Shown: piece after piece, positions 7,899 to 16,038 of the stretch | How positions within the stretch are numbered: position 1 is the stretch's first letter | How the letters are laid out: every line of letters begins with the position of its first letter | Origin: Saccharopolyspora shandongensis | Lineage (GTDB): Bacteria; Actinomycetota; Actinomycetes; Mycobacteriales; Pseudonocardiaceae | Direction: 5' to 3' | Length of the DNA: 64,000 nucleotides | Assembly: GCF_900106995.1 (NCBI RefSeq) | Contig: NZ_FNOK01000025.1 | Coordinates: 1-64,000, forward strand | Position numbers and translations under genes: made by a program | Notes under the pieces: model-generated | Seen by the model: only the letters and a program-made list of their open reading frames with translations | Told to the model about the DNA's origin: nothing | The model's database searches: none

Positions 7899-7940
7899 CG
7901 TGAGTGTTTTGGAGCGCCATAGCACTCCAAAACACTCACG
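7899..7940. repeat. palindromic hairpin, GCYATRGC family, copy 2
   Basis: Arms CGTGAGTGTTTTGGAG and CTCCAAAACACTCACG flank GCCATAGC. It sits between the dead DUF397 gene and the convergent DUF418 gene, so it may serve as a terminator. The stem differs from copy 1 in several paired positions while pairing is kept. Confidence 0.8.
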
Positions 7941-7949
7941 AGCATTAGG

Positions 7950-9101
7950 TCAGCGCTGGGGCAGGCGGTAGGCCCAGTTCCAGGCCGCCTCCAGCGGGCC
8001 GCGTTCGAAGCGGCGCAGCCACAACGTCGACAGCGTCATGAACGTCGCGCAGATCGCCGCCCAGATCACCAGGACCCACCACGGGCGGGCCCAGTCGAAG
8101 CGCGCCGCCAGCCCGAATCCCCAGCCGTAGCACAGGATTGCCGCCACGAGGTTCTGGAAGACGTAGCAGGACAGCGCCATCCGGCCGACCGCGGTCAGCC
8201 CGCGCCGCAGGACGCCCGGCGTGCCGCGCAGCGCGCCCACCACGGTCGGGATCAGCCCGAGCAGGCCCAGCGCGATGATCGGCGGCAGGATGTAGCGGTC
8301 GACCATGAACCAGCCCTGCCCGGAGAAGGCGGTGAGCAGGTTCAGCGGCACCCCGATGCCGAAGCCGAACAGCATCAGGCGGTTCCGCAGCCGCTGCCCC
8401 TCGGCGGCGAACACCCCCGCGCGGAACAGCCGGGCGCCGATCAGGAACAGCGCCACGGACATCGGGATGATGAAGATCGCTTCGATCCGGTAGACGCCCC
8501 AGTGGGTGATCCGGGAGGACACCTGCTCTAGCCAGCCGCCGTGGGTGAACAGCTGCGACGGCGCGCCGCTGCCGCCGCTCATCGACGCGTGCCCGGTCAG
8601 CAGGCCGAGCGTGACCACGCTCATGAACGCGACGTGCAGCGAGGCCATCGTGATGATCCAGCCCTTCACCGCCCGGTCGCTGCGCCCGATCAGGTAAGCG
8701 ACCAGCATCGACGTCACCGCGTAGCTCATCAGCACGTCGAACTCGAAGATCAGGACGTAGTGCAGCAGGCCCTCGGTGAACAGCAGCGCCGCCCGCCACA
8801 GGTACCAGCCGGGCCAGCGCCCGCCCCGGCGCCGCGCCGACCGGTACTGCAGCTCCAGGCCGATGCCGAACAGCAGCGTGAGCAGGGACAGGAACTTGCC
8901 GTTGGCGAGGACCCGGAGGGTCGCCTCGATGTTCGCGGTGAGCGTGCCGGTCTCCACCATGGTCAGCATCCCGGCCGGCCCCTCCGAGTCGGTGAAGATC
9001 CAGATGTTGGTGCCCAGCGTGCCTAGGATGGCGACGCCGCGGACCACGTCTATCGCGGTGATCCTGCTGGAGGTGGGTGCTTGCCGTAGTACCTCGGTCA
9101 T
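7950..9101 (-). CDS. DUF418 multi-pass membrane protein
   Basis: 383 aa with about ten hydrophobic helices. The N-terminus has SRITAIDVVRGVAILGTLGT, the hallmark of DUF418 and acyltransferase-3-like proteins (DxxRGxAxLG). The C-terminal DUF418 region has GRMALSCYVFQN. Function unknown; members are thought to be membrane transport or modification proteins. Divergent from the TetR at 9219, with two palindromes between, so it is very likely that repressor's target. ATG 9101 is the natural start. Confidence 0.85.
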   Translation of the reverse strand: MTEVLRQAPTSSRITAIDVVRGVAILGTLGTNIWIFTDSEGPAGMLTMVETGTLTANIEATLRVLANGKFLSLLTLLFGIGLELQYRSARRRGGRWPGWYLWRAALLFTEGLLHYVLIFEFDVLMSYAVTSMLVAYLIGRSDRAVKGWIITMASLHVAFMSVVTLGLLTGHASMSGGSGAPSQLFTHGGWLEQVSSRITHWGVYRIEAIFIIPMSVALFLIGARLFRAGVFAAEGQRLRNRLMLFGFGIGVPLNLLTAFSGQGWFMVDRYILPPIIALGLLGLIPTVVGALRGTPGVLRRGLTAVGRMALSCYVFQNLVAAILCYGWGFGLAARFDWARPWWVLVIWAAICATFMTLSTLWLRRFERGPLEAAWNWAYRLPQR

Positions 9102-9165
9102 GAATTCCCCAGTCGTTCGAAACTCGCCTCCGCAACCACGGAGGGTTACGATGCAGATGCATGGT

Positions 9166-9203
9166 AAACGGGTGGCGGACCCGTTTGCAATGCGATCGCA
9201 TTG
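9166..9203. promoter_or_regulatory. two candidate TetR operators
   Basis: In the DUF418/TetR divergent promoter, AAACGGGT (9166-9173) and ACCCGTTT (9179-9186) form an inverted repeat with 5-bp spacer. It is followed directly by CAATGCGATCGCATTG (9188-9203), a perfect 16-bp palindrome. Position and symmetry fit binding by the dimeric TetR encoded at 9219 and control of both genes. Confidence 0.6.
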
Positions 9204-9218
9204 GAAAGGTGCGAGACG

Positions 9219-9830
9219 GTGCCCAAGCAGGTGGACCACGAGGCCCGGCGGATCCAGATCGCCGAGGCGCTCATGCGGCTGGCCAGCCGCGGCGGCCTGG
9301 AGGCGGTGAGCCTCCGCGACGTCGCGGCCGAAGCGGGCGTCTCGATGGGCGCGGTGCAGCACTACTTCAAGTCGAAGGACGAGATGCTGGGCTTCGCCAT
9401 GGGGCACGTGAACAACCGGGCCTCGAACCGGATCGTGCAGCGGCTGAGCCAGGAGGGCGAACGGCCGAAGGTGCGCGTGGTGCTGCGGACGCTGATGCTC
9501 GAAATGCTGGCGCTCTCCGACGACAGCCGCATGGAGTTCCTGACGCACATCGCGTTCTTCCTCCGCGCGCTCGGCGCCCCGGACCTGGCCGAGACCTACC
9601 GCGAATGGTGGCCGAAGCTGGAGGAGTGGGTGGCCTCCGAGCTCCGCGCGGCGCAGGAGTCCGGCGAGCTACCCGCCGACCGCGACCCGGAGCGCGAGGC
9701 GGAAGCCCTGCTGCTCATCCCGGACGGCCTGTCGGTCGGCCTGCTGCTGGGCCACCGGACCGGCGAAGGCGCGACCGCGGCCATCGACTACCACCTCGAC
9801 CGGCTCTTCGAGAAGTCCACAGAGGACTGA
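9219..9830 (+). CDS. TetR-family repressor
   Basis: 204 aa. The N-terminal HTH spans about residues 10-55 with EALMRLASRGGLEAVSLRDV, AAEAGVSMGAVQHYFKSKDE. The rest is the helical ligand-binding/dimer domain with C-terminal ATAAIDYHLDRLF, resembling BetI/TetR_C_6 members. I choose GTG 9219 because GGAAAGG precedes it; a TTG at 9201 is in frame. Probably represses itself and the divergent DUF418 gene; ligand unknown. Confidence 0.85.
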   Translation: MPKQVDHEARRIQIAEALMRLASRGGLEAVSLRDVAAEAGVSMGAVQHYFKSKDEMLGFAMGHVNNRASNRIVQRLSQEGERPKVRVVLRTLMLEMLALSDDSRMEFLTHIAFFLRALGAPDLAETYREWWPKLEEWVASELRAAQESGELPADRDPEREAEALLLIPDGLSVGLLLGHRTGEGATAAIDYHLDRLFEKSTED

Positions 9831-11036
9831 TCAGCCGTGGTGCCGGTGGAAGGCGAGCTGATCGCGCACCGGGACGACGCGGTCGAGGTCGGCTTCGTCA
9901 ACGGCGGCAAGCAGATCCACCGACTCGCCGGAGCCGTGGACCGACCCGTGCTGGCCGGGGAAGCGGCCCCCGGGCGCGGACCACACGTCGTGGCGAGAGC
10001 CTGCGGTCGCGAGCGAAAGTCCCTCGGGTTCCAGCTGGTTCAGCCGGATGTCCAGCAGCGCGGCGAAGAGGTTCTCGCCCCGCGAGCGGAAGGTGCGGGC
10101 CGCGGTGGAGATCTCCAGGACGACGCTTCCGCCGTCGACCCACCACCTGGCATCGGCGTGCGCTGCCCGGTCTCCGAGCAGGAGCACCTGGCGAGTGACC
10201 GGAACGCCCTGCGGATACGGCGTCGGCGCCCGATGCGCCTCGCGCCTACCCGCGCTCGGCGATCGCTGGGCCGGTACTCGCTGGCCGCCGGTCAGCTGCC
10301 CGACGAAACCGGCCGGATCCTCGGTGAAGCTGGCGCCGACGAACGCCTTCGCGGCCGAGAGCGTCCCGGATACCAACCCGCCGATGGTCTCGCCGTACTG
10401 CTGCGAGGGAGCTTTGTCGGACGCCAGCAGCAAGGTCTTCACGAGGTTCTTCGCGGCGTCCTCGACCTGGTTCTTCGCGGAGTCGATCGAGGCTCGCGCC
10501 TGGTCGTGGGCGGTGCCCGGATCCGGACGCGGCTCGGCGGCGCCGGCCTGCTCGACATCCGCGCGCGCCCGCTCGGCCTGCCGCTGGGCCCAGGCCAGCA
10601 CGTCGCGGTACCGCTGCATAGCCCGGGCGGATTCGGTGAAGTCGTCGGTCGCGCGGAGCGACTCGGGGGTGATCCCGTGCAGCGCCACGGCGTGCTCTTG
10701 CAGCGGATCCAGCAGCACGTTCGTGCCCTGCGGCAGGCCGGGCAGATACCCGTCGAGCAGCCGCGCGCCGGTGAGCACCAGGTATTCGGCCCGGTCGCCC
10801 TCGCCGCGCCGCCGCCGGTACTCGGCGAAGTACCGCAGGTCCGAGAACACCGGCAGCCACGGGGCCTCGGCCACGTGCACGACGGGCACGGCCGGCGGAT
10901 CGGACGCGCACTCCAGGTACACCCCGCTGCGGCGGAAGGTGGCCACCAGATCGGCCGGGCGCTGCACGGTTCGCCGGAACCGGAGAGCCTCCCGCACCAG
11001 CGGTGGCCCATCCGGAACGCACGTCGCCGAACCCAT
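9831..11036 (-). CDS. mosaic protein: SseB-like + secretion-linker + immunity-like tail
   Basis: 401 aa in three blocks. Residues 8-112 are an SseB-type domain nearly identical to the protein at 16039 (shared PLVREALRFRR, LPVFSDLRYF, YLVLTGARLLDGYLPG). Residues about 120-250 match the N-terminal half of the toxin at 13415 (RYRDVLAWAQRQAE, FVGQL) but lack its WXG start. The last 125 residues (ARWWVDGGSVVLEIS; ENLFAALLDIRLNQLEPEGL) resemble small immunity-type proteins of actinobacterial toxin loci. GGAGGAGAC precedes ATG 11036. I infer a recombination product; whether it still works is unknown. Confidence 0.6.
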   Translation of the reverse strand: MGSATCVPDGPPLVREALRFRRTVQRPADLVATFRRSGVYLECASDPPAVPVVHVAEAPWLPVFSDLRYFAEYRRRRGEGDRAEYLVLTGARLLDGYLPGLPQGTNVLLDPLQEHAVALHGITPESLRATDDFTESARAMQRYRDVLAWAQRQAERARADVEQAGAAEPRPDPGTAHDQARASIDSAKNQVEDAAKNLVKTLLLASDKAPSQQYGETIGGLVSGTLSAAKAFVGASFTEDPAGFVGQLTGGQRVPAQRSPSAGRREAHRAPTPYPQGVPVTRQVLLLGDRAAHADARWWVDGGSVVLEISTAARTFRSRGENLFAALLDIRLNQLEPEGLSLATAGSRHDVWSAPGGRFPGQHGSVHGSGESVDLLAAVDEADLDRVVPVRDQLAFHRHHG

Positions 11037-11117
11037 GTCTCCTCCGTAGTCGTGCGAGCACAGAGAGTGGCCAGGCTACTGGATCAAGAACAGTAAAAAC
11101 CGAACGAAATACGTGGT

Positions 11118-11185
11118 ATGAACCATACCGAAAGCTAGCCCGAACGGCGGTAAGTGATCAGATGTCCACCTCGACGTAACCCGGC
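11118..11185. repeat. duplicated segment, left copy
   Basis: About 65 bp, including GGCGGTAAGTGATCAGATGT, recur at 16596-16665. The right copy contains the last codons of the YigZ/IMPACT gene plus the spacer before the SseB gene. The left copy ends in the equivalent codons (YVEVDI versus YAEVDI). It shows that the left SseB module arose by duplication from the right one. Confidence 0.75.
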
Positions 11186-11277
11186 CCACCGAAGAGCGCG
11201 AGGTAAGGACGCCCGTTCATCCCCCGAGAGACTCGGTGTTCGGGCAAGCGTCGATCGGTATCGTCGCCATCGGACAT
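11158..11277 (-). CDS. 39-aa ORF, probable relic
   Basis: An ATG at 11277 follows AGGAATCGAG and gives 39 residues ending GGPGYVEVDI. That ending copies the C-terminus of the YigZ/IMPACT protein at 16643 (ELGYAEVDI), so the 3' part is a duplication scar. The remainder has no recognisable relatives. More likely a chance ORF or fragment than a gene. Confidence 0.25.
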   Translation of the reverse strand: MSDGDDTDRRLPEHRVSRGMNGRPYLALFGGPGYVEVDI

Positions 11278-11302
11278 CTCGATTCCTGAGGTGGCCTGAC
11301 GG

Positions 11303-11515
11303 TCAACCATCCGCCCCAGGCTCGGTTCTGGGAGCGGAGGGCTTGGGTTTGGTCGGCAGCGGGACCTCGGCGTGACGTTGTGCCAGCGACTCGGAGACGA
11401 CCTCGCCACGTTCCTGCATGTCCTGGATACGCTGTCCGATCTGCTGCCTGCGCGCCTGCGCGTCAGGGCCATCCGATGGCGTATCGAACTTGCGGATCAG
11501 ATCTTCGTGGTTCAT
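11303..11515 (-). CDS. small charged protein, unknown
   Basis: 70 aa: MNHEDLIRKFDTPSDGPDAQ, then a predicted amphipathic helix (RRQQIGQRIQDMQERGEV) and a Pro-rich tail. No known domain. It lies 105 bp downstream of the ADP-ribosylglycohydrolase-like gene in the same direction and resembles in size and character the small gene at 13154. It could be an accessory or immunity protein of the toxin locus; inference from position only. Confidence 0.5.
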   Translation of the reverse strand: MNHEDLIRKFDTPSDGPDAQARRQQIGQRIQDMQERGEVVSESLAQRHAEVPLPTKPKPSAPRTEPGADG

Positions 11516-11619
11516 TGCTCACCTCAACGTGGGCCCGATTGCGGCCTGCCACAGCACCCCCAGCTCTTGGGTTTTGTCCCTTTCGCAGCATGCAAGTCAG
11601 CGGTGGACGAGTGCTCTGG

Positions 11620-13008
11620 TCATGAGGCCGGGTACCGGTGGAGCCAGGCCTCGTTGGTCGGCGGGTTGGGGCCGTGCTCGGTGAGTGCGTCTTTGGCGAG
11701 GGTGTCGACGACCTCGGCCAGTGGTACCGCGGCACGCAGGTCGGCGGGGATCGCGCGCACACCACATTCAGCACCGATCAGCATCCCGGTGATCGCCCCG
11801 ACTACCGGGCGGTGTGCTGAGTAGTTCATGGCCAGCTGCAGCGCCTCACGCACGTAGTCGCTGGCCATCGCGCAGTACAACCCGAGCCCAAGCGCTTCGG
11901 CGCCGTCGCGGCCGCCATCGCCGAAAGGCTTGCGGATGTTTTCCGGGGTGGTGGGCACCCAGTAGTCCTTGTTCATGATCAGTGCGAGCTCGATTTTGCG
12001 GAGCACGCGCGCGTTTCGTCGAGGCCAGCGCTCCAGGTGTGCACGGGCGGTCGTGAGGCAGTCGTGGAACGGCTGATCGCGGATCTGCTGGTGCAGGATT
12101 ACCGCGAGCGTGCCTGCGGCCAGGCAGTCGTCCGGGCTGCTGTGTGTCAAAACAGCGATGTGGACTGCGGCCGCGAACACCTCGGCGGGATCATCGGCGC
12201 ACACCGCCGCCATAGCGGCCCGAGGCACCACCTCGCTGCCGCGGGCGTGGGCGCGCATTTTGCGGAGCCTCGAGTGCTGGCCGGTGCGGGCGAAGTTCTC
12301 CAGCGCCGCCACCGTGTCTGGGTGGGGGGCGCCGTCGCGGCGCAGGCTGTCTACGCCGACCAGCCAGCCGTCCGGCTCGGGCGCAGCATAGGGGCCGCAG
12401 TGCTCCCAGCCACGTCGTTGCCCGTCTGGCGTGGGCTGGGTGTGCAGCCACCGTTGGTAGGCGTGCTGAACGACCGCCTCCGGTTCGCTGTCCCCTTTGG
12501 TGATGCGGTGGGCGACGTCGGCTCGGATGATCCCCTCCAGCGTGAAGGCGAGCAGCTGAGTCACGGCCGACGACTCAGCCGCGCTGTCGCGGAGGGAGTA
12601 CTCGGTGAGTGCCTTCTCCCCTCGCAGTTTCACAGCAGGCGACCAGGGCAGCTTTGCTGTAGCGCAGGAGTCGACGGCGCAACCGAGCGCGTCCCCGACC
12701 GCTGCGGCGAGTACGGCGCCCCGAAACCGTTCCGCGGTATCGGGTTCCGGCAGGTGCCGACCAGTGCCGGGGTCGCGGCCGTCGATCTCCCGCACGCGGC
12801 GGTCAAAATCCACAATCGCGTCCAGCGGAGCGTGCACGTCGACGTAGTGGAGGTTGTAGTCACTTCCTTCTTTCCGGCCCTGCGGCCGGAAATCCGCTCG
12901 ATGCTCGGTGCGCCGGGTCCAATCGTCATGCCAGCGCCCGACCTTGCCGCTGCGCCGGGACCGCTGCCGCACTGGCCAGCCCTTCGGAGCCACTCGCTCG
13001 TCTCTCAC
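11620..13008 (-). CDS. ADP-ribosylglycohydrolase-fold protein lacking metal-site aspartates
   Basis: 462 aa. Residues 94-445 follow the DraG/ARH fold: RFRGAVLAAAVGDALG, FTLEGIIRA, LTHSSPDDCLAAGTLAVI, EALGLGLYCA and GAITGMLIGAECG. Active enzymes carry a Thr/Ser-Asp-Asp-Thr cluster and a late Asp-x-Asp cluster that bind two Mg ions. Here the aligned residues are SSAV (146-149) and HRPV (399-402), so both clusters are gone. GDALG (105-109) is retained. The gene follows an ADP-ribosyltransferase toxin, suggesting an immunity protein that works by binding rather than hydrolysis. The first 90 residues are not part of the fold. Start GTG 13008. Confidence 0.72.
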   Translation of the reverse strand: MRDERVAPKGWPVRQRSRRSGKVGRWHDDWTRRTEHRADFRPQGRKEGSDYNLHYVDVHAPLDAIVDFDRRVREIDGRDPGTGRHLPEPDTAERFRGAVLAAAVGDALGCAVDSCATAKLPWSPAVKLRGEKALTEYSLRDSAAESSAVTQLLAFTLEGIIRADVAHRITKGDSEPEAVVQHAYQRWLHTQPTPDGQRRGWEHCGPYAAPEPDGWLVGVDSLRRDGAPHPDTVAALENFARTGQHSRLRKMRAHARGSEVVPRAAMAAVCADDPAEVFAAAVHIAVLTHSSPDDCLAAGTLAVILHQQIRDQPFHDCLTTARAHLERWPRRNARVLRKIELALIMNKDYWVPTTPENIRKPFGDGGRDGAEALGLGLYCAMASDYVREALQLAMNYSAHRPVVGAITGMLIGAECGVRAIPADLRAAVPLAEVVDTLAKDALTEHGPNPPTNEAWLHRYPAS

Positions 13009-13025
13009 AGCTTCTTAATCCCCCG

Positions 13026-13084
13026 GCGTGCTCCTGAAGCGAATCCAGCAGCACGCTCGTGCCCTGCGGCATACCGGGAATTCG
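13026..13084 (-). pseudogene. fragment of an SseB-like gene
   Basis: On the minus strand this reads IPGMPQGTSVLLDSLQEHA, matching LPGMPQGTSLLLDPLQEH of the protein at 16039 and the equivalent part of the mosaic protein at 9831. No start, and stops on both sides. A third copy of the same module, reduced to about 60 bp between the small gene and the hydrolase-like gene. Confidence 0.72.
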
Positions 13085-13153
13085 TAAGGAAGCTCCCGCG
13101 TAGTTCGAGATGTTCGGCGTTGTGTTGCGGCCAGGGGGCGCTGGCCGGGACGC

Positions 13154-13411
13154 TCATTGTTGGGTCTCGTCACCTGTCCGACGCTGATCCTGGTCTGGTC
13201 CGGTGAGGGGGAATGGCTCCATGTTGCTGTCCAGCCCGATGGGGAAGTTCTCCTTGCTCCACGATTTCAGCACTTCGCCGCGAGCGATCTTTTCGTTCAT
13301 ATACCGGATTGCCTCGTCGGTCTCCTTCCTGATTTCTGGGTCGATGTCCTCCGGCTTGGGCAAGTGCTTGCGGAGCAATGCTTCACGCTCTTCACGCTCT
13401 TCAGGGGTCAT
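13154..13411 (-). CDS. small acidic/basic helical protein coupled to toxin, possible immunity
   Basis: 85 aa, highly charged: MTPEEREEREALLRKHLPKP, then DEAIRYMNEKIARGEVLKSW. No recognised domain. Its ATG (13411) is 3 bp after the toxin stop codon and its ribosome site AAAGGAAA overlaps the toxin end, so it is translationally coupled to the toxin. Genes in that position are often immunity or chaperone genes, so it competes with the hydrolase-like gene for the immunity role. Confidence 0.62.
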   Translation of the reverse strand: MTPEEREEREALLRKHLPKPEDIDPEIRKETDEAIRYMNEKIARGEVLKSWSKENFPIGLDSNMEPFPLTGPDQDQRRTGDETQQ

Positions 13412-13414
13412 GGC

Positions 13415-15550
13415 TTAGTTTCCTTTCCCTAGGTCTCGCATGACAACATACATTTCTTCATCAGCGGCTCGCGTTTCGCGTACCAGGAAACGATTGCCGT
13501 CCTGCCACATGACCTCTAGCTCGTCCGGATTCGTCACGGACAGGTCTCGGGCGTTCCGGGGGTCTTCGATGATGAACCGCACCTTGTAGGGCTTCTCGGT
13601 GCCGTGTTCTGAGAACATCGCTGGTGGGATGTCCTTTGATGCCGAGGTGAACCCCGGCTCTTCTACTTCCGCACCGGGCTTGTAGCGCTGCAAGATGGCG
13701 TCGAATTCCTGCTTGCTGACGCCGATGTCGCGAAAGACTCGCGGCGTTTCGGTGGTGTCGACCTTGGACATCTCGTCGAGCGCGCTGCGTAGCACGTTGG
13801 CCTCGGGCCCGACGTAGTCCCGGTCGACCTCGTCTCCTTCACGCAAGACGCGGTTGAGGGTGTTGGCGTCCTCGCCGATGTAACGGCGCAGGCCCATCGC
13901 TTTCTCGTCGTCCAGGTGGGCGAGTTCGGGATGGTCCTCCCGCAGCCGAGCCACGCTCTCTTCGAACGAGACTCCGGTACGCGACTCGATGCGTTCACGG
14001 TATGTCTGCCGGTCCTCGTCGGATAGCTCGTGGCGAGGCTCGCCGTGCGGTTCCGGCTCGGGTCCGCGTGGCGCGGTCTCAGCCGCCCCGTCCTGGTCGC
14101 GCTGTCCGGTTGGATCCTCATGGCGGTGCGTTTCCGGCTGGTGGTCAGGGCGATCGTTGTGCTGCTCCGGGGCTTCCTGGGATGGTGGCTCCCCGCCATG
14201 TTCCCGCGTGCTGCCTCTCCCCGCGTCATCCCACGGGTCACCCCAGTCGAGGTCATCATTCCTGTTCGCCCCGCGTCCATAGGTCGGGCGCGGCTGGTCC
14301 TGGTTGCCCGGCTGAGTGTCCCGTGCGGGCGTGTCGTGGTCGGGCCCGCGGTCCCACCCGCTGCCCTGCGGTCCGAACGGCTTCCCGTTGTCCGGGATCG
14401 ACTGGAGTTCGGGCGAGTGGCTCATCGGGGGCGAAGAAGTGTGACCCCAGGACGCGGTGGGTGGTTGTGATGGCGGTTCAGGAGTCCAATTGCTAGGCGT
14501 GGAATGAGACTGGGGGGTCGGGTGGGCAGGGTTCGGGTTCTGTGGGGCCGGGTGCGCGTTCGGCTGGATTGGTGGGTGCGTGGAGGCATTCGGGACGACG
14601 TCCGGGAGATGAGCCGGGGTCTTGTTCTTGTCGCCGAAGAAGTCCGTGACAGTGTCCAGCGCCCGTCGGCCCAGCGTGCCTGCTGTGCTGCTGCCGCTGG
14701 TGGCCAGGCCGGCTGCTACCTCCGGGGCCAGGCGTCCGACGAAGCCGGACGGGTCCTTGGTGAAGCTGTCGATTCCCGCGCCGATCATCGCTTTGCCGGT
14801 GCCGATCGGGTCGCTGATGAACGCCTTGCCCGCCGCTACCGTGCTGCCCGCCAGCTGGCTGATGTTCTCGCCGTACTGCTGCGGGTGCATCACGTTGTAC
14901 GGGTCGAACGGGTTCAGCGTTCGCGCCTGCTGGAGCATGTCCAGCGCGCCGTCGAAGCTGCCCTTCCAGAAGTCGCCGTAGGACTCTGCGACGTTCTGGA
15001 AGACGTCCTCGAAACCCGAGGCGAGCATGGTGAGCGGCCCGGGCTGCGGGGGTGCTTTTTCGGACGCCTTGATCAGCGTTGCCGCGGCCCTCTTCGCCGC
15101 TTCTTCGACCTGCTCCTTCGCGGCGTCGAGGGCGGCCTGCGCCTGGTTGCGGGCGGCGGCGCCCGGGTCCTGGAACGGCTCGGTGGCGTTGCCCTGGTCG
15201 GCCGCCTGCTCGTACTTGGCCTCGGCCTGCGCGGTCTGCCGGTCTGCTCGCTCGATGTCGGCGCATGCCTGCTCGGCCTGCCGCTGTGCCCAGGCCAGCA
15301 CGTCGCGGTACTGGCGCAGGGCGTCGGCGGACTCGGTGAAGGCGTCCGCCGCCCGGAACCACTTGGGCGGTTCTTGCTGGTAGTAGTCGCGGAACGCGTC
15401 GGCGGTCGGGCCTTCCCAGCCAGCGGTGTTGATCTTCTGGAAGCCCTGGGCGGCGTTCTCGAACGCGGTGCCCAGCTTGGTCATGGTGGCCAGGGTTTCG
15501 TCGATGGCAGGCAGCTCGCCCGGGACCTCTTCCCTGGGGTCCGGTGCCAT
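13415..15550 (-). CDS. type VII-secreted polymorphic toxin with ADP-ribosyltransferase domain
   Basis: 711 aa. Residues 1-120 are a WXG100-like export region (NTAGWEGPTADAFRDYY, RQYRDVLAWAQRQAEQ). Residues about 215-310 have QYGENISQLAGSTVAAGKAF and DPSGFVGRLAPEVAAGLA, typical of toxin N-domains of this group. A Pro/Asn/Gln-rich linker runs to about 510. The C-terminus has the R-S-E marks of arginine-type ADP-ribosyltransferases: RVFRDIG (about 604-610), FTSAS (634-638), and ExE in DELEVMWQDGNRFLV (E677, E679). It would transfer ADP-ribose from NAD to a target protein in a competing cell. ATG 15550 overlaps the partner stop by one base; the small gene at 13154 follows. Confidence 0.85.
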   Translation of the reverse strand: MAPDPREEVPGELPAIDETLATMTKLGTAFENAAQGFQKINTAGWEGPTADAFRDYYQQEPPKWFRAADAFTESADALRQYRDVLAWAQRQAEQACADIERADRQTAQAEAKYEQAADQGNATEPFQDPGAAARNQAQAALDAAKEQVEEAAKRAAATLIKASEKAPPQPGPLTMLASGFEDVFQNVAESYGDFWKGSFDGALDMLQQARTLNPFDPYNVMHPQQYGENISQLAGSTVAAGKAFISDPIGTGKAMIGAGIDSFTKDPSGFVGRLAPEVAAGLATSGSSTAGTLGRRALDTVTDFFGDKNKTPAHLPDVVPNASTHPPIQPNAHPAPQNPNPAHPTPQSHSTPSNWTPEPPSQPPTASWGHTSSPPMSHSPELQSIPDNGKPFGPQGSGWDRGPDHDTPARDTQPGNQDQPRPTYGRGANRNDDLDWGDPWDDAGRGSTREHGGEPPSQEAPEQHNDRPDHQPETHRHEDPTGQRDQDGAAETAPRGPEPEPHGEPRHELSDEDRQTYRERIESRTGVSFEESVARLREDHPELAHLDDEKAMGLRRYIGEDANTLNRVLREGDEVDRDYVGPEANVLRSALDEMSKVDTTETPRVFRDIGVSKQEFDAILQRYKPGAEVEEPGFTSASKDIPPAMFSEHGTEKPYKVRFIIEDPRNARDLSVTNPDELEVMWQDGNRFLVRETRAADEEMYVVMRDLGKGN

Positions 15551-16038
15551 CAGCCGTCCACCTTGGTGTTGTAGCCCGCCTGGTTCAACACGTGCGAGGC
15601 GGCTTGCTGCGGCATGCCAACTGGTGCGATGTCGACCCCGAACTGCGCGAACGACTTCTGCGGGGCGGCGTTCAGATCAGCGGTGGGGTTGTCGAACCCG
15701 GCGCCCAGGACCTTCTTGAACGCGTCGATCGCCGCCTGCTCCATCTTCTCGTACTCGGAACGGGTGTCGGTCAGCGCCGATGCCGCGGCGGCACCTTCTT
15801 CGACCAGGAACTTCACCCCGTATTCCCACCGGCCGCAGAACCTCTTCAGCGCCTCGGTGACCAGCGCCGACCCGGACTGCTCCGCATCGAGGTTCATCAT
15901 GGTGACGCCGTGGCCGTCGTTGCCCATCTTCCGCACGGGCCACGGAAGTTCGTTCTCCAACGCGGCGATGGCGTCGCCCACGCCTTGCGACGCTTGTTGC
16001 AGCGCCGCCAGATCGACGCGGAATCCATCGTTACCCAC
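15550..16038 (-). CDS. WXG100/EspC-like type VII secretion partner
   Basis: 162 aa, mostly helical: VDLAALQQASQGVGDAIAAL, RFCGRWEYGVKFLVEEGAAA and SEYEKMEQAAIDAFKKVLGA resemble helical-hairpin ESX substrates and their cognate partners in actinobacteria (WEYG being a WxxG turn). It immediately precedes the toxin with a TGATG overlap, so the two are probably made and exported together. GTG 16038 follows directly after the TAA of the SseB-like gene. Confidence 0.75.
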   Translation of the reverse strand: MGNDGFRVDLAALQQASQGVGDAIAALENELPWPVRKMGNDGHGVTMMNLDAEQSGSALVTEALKRFCGRWEYGVKFLVEEGAAAASALTDTRSEYEKMEQAAIDAFKKVLGAGFDNPTADLNAAPQKSFAQFGVDIAPVGMPQQAASHVLNQAGYNTKVDG

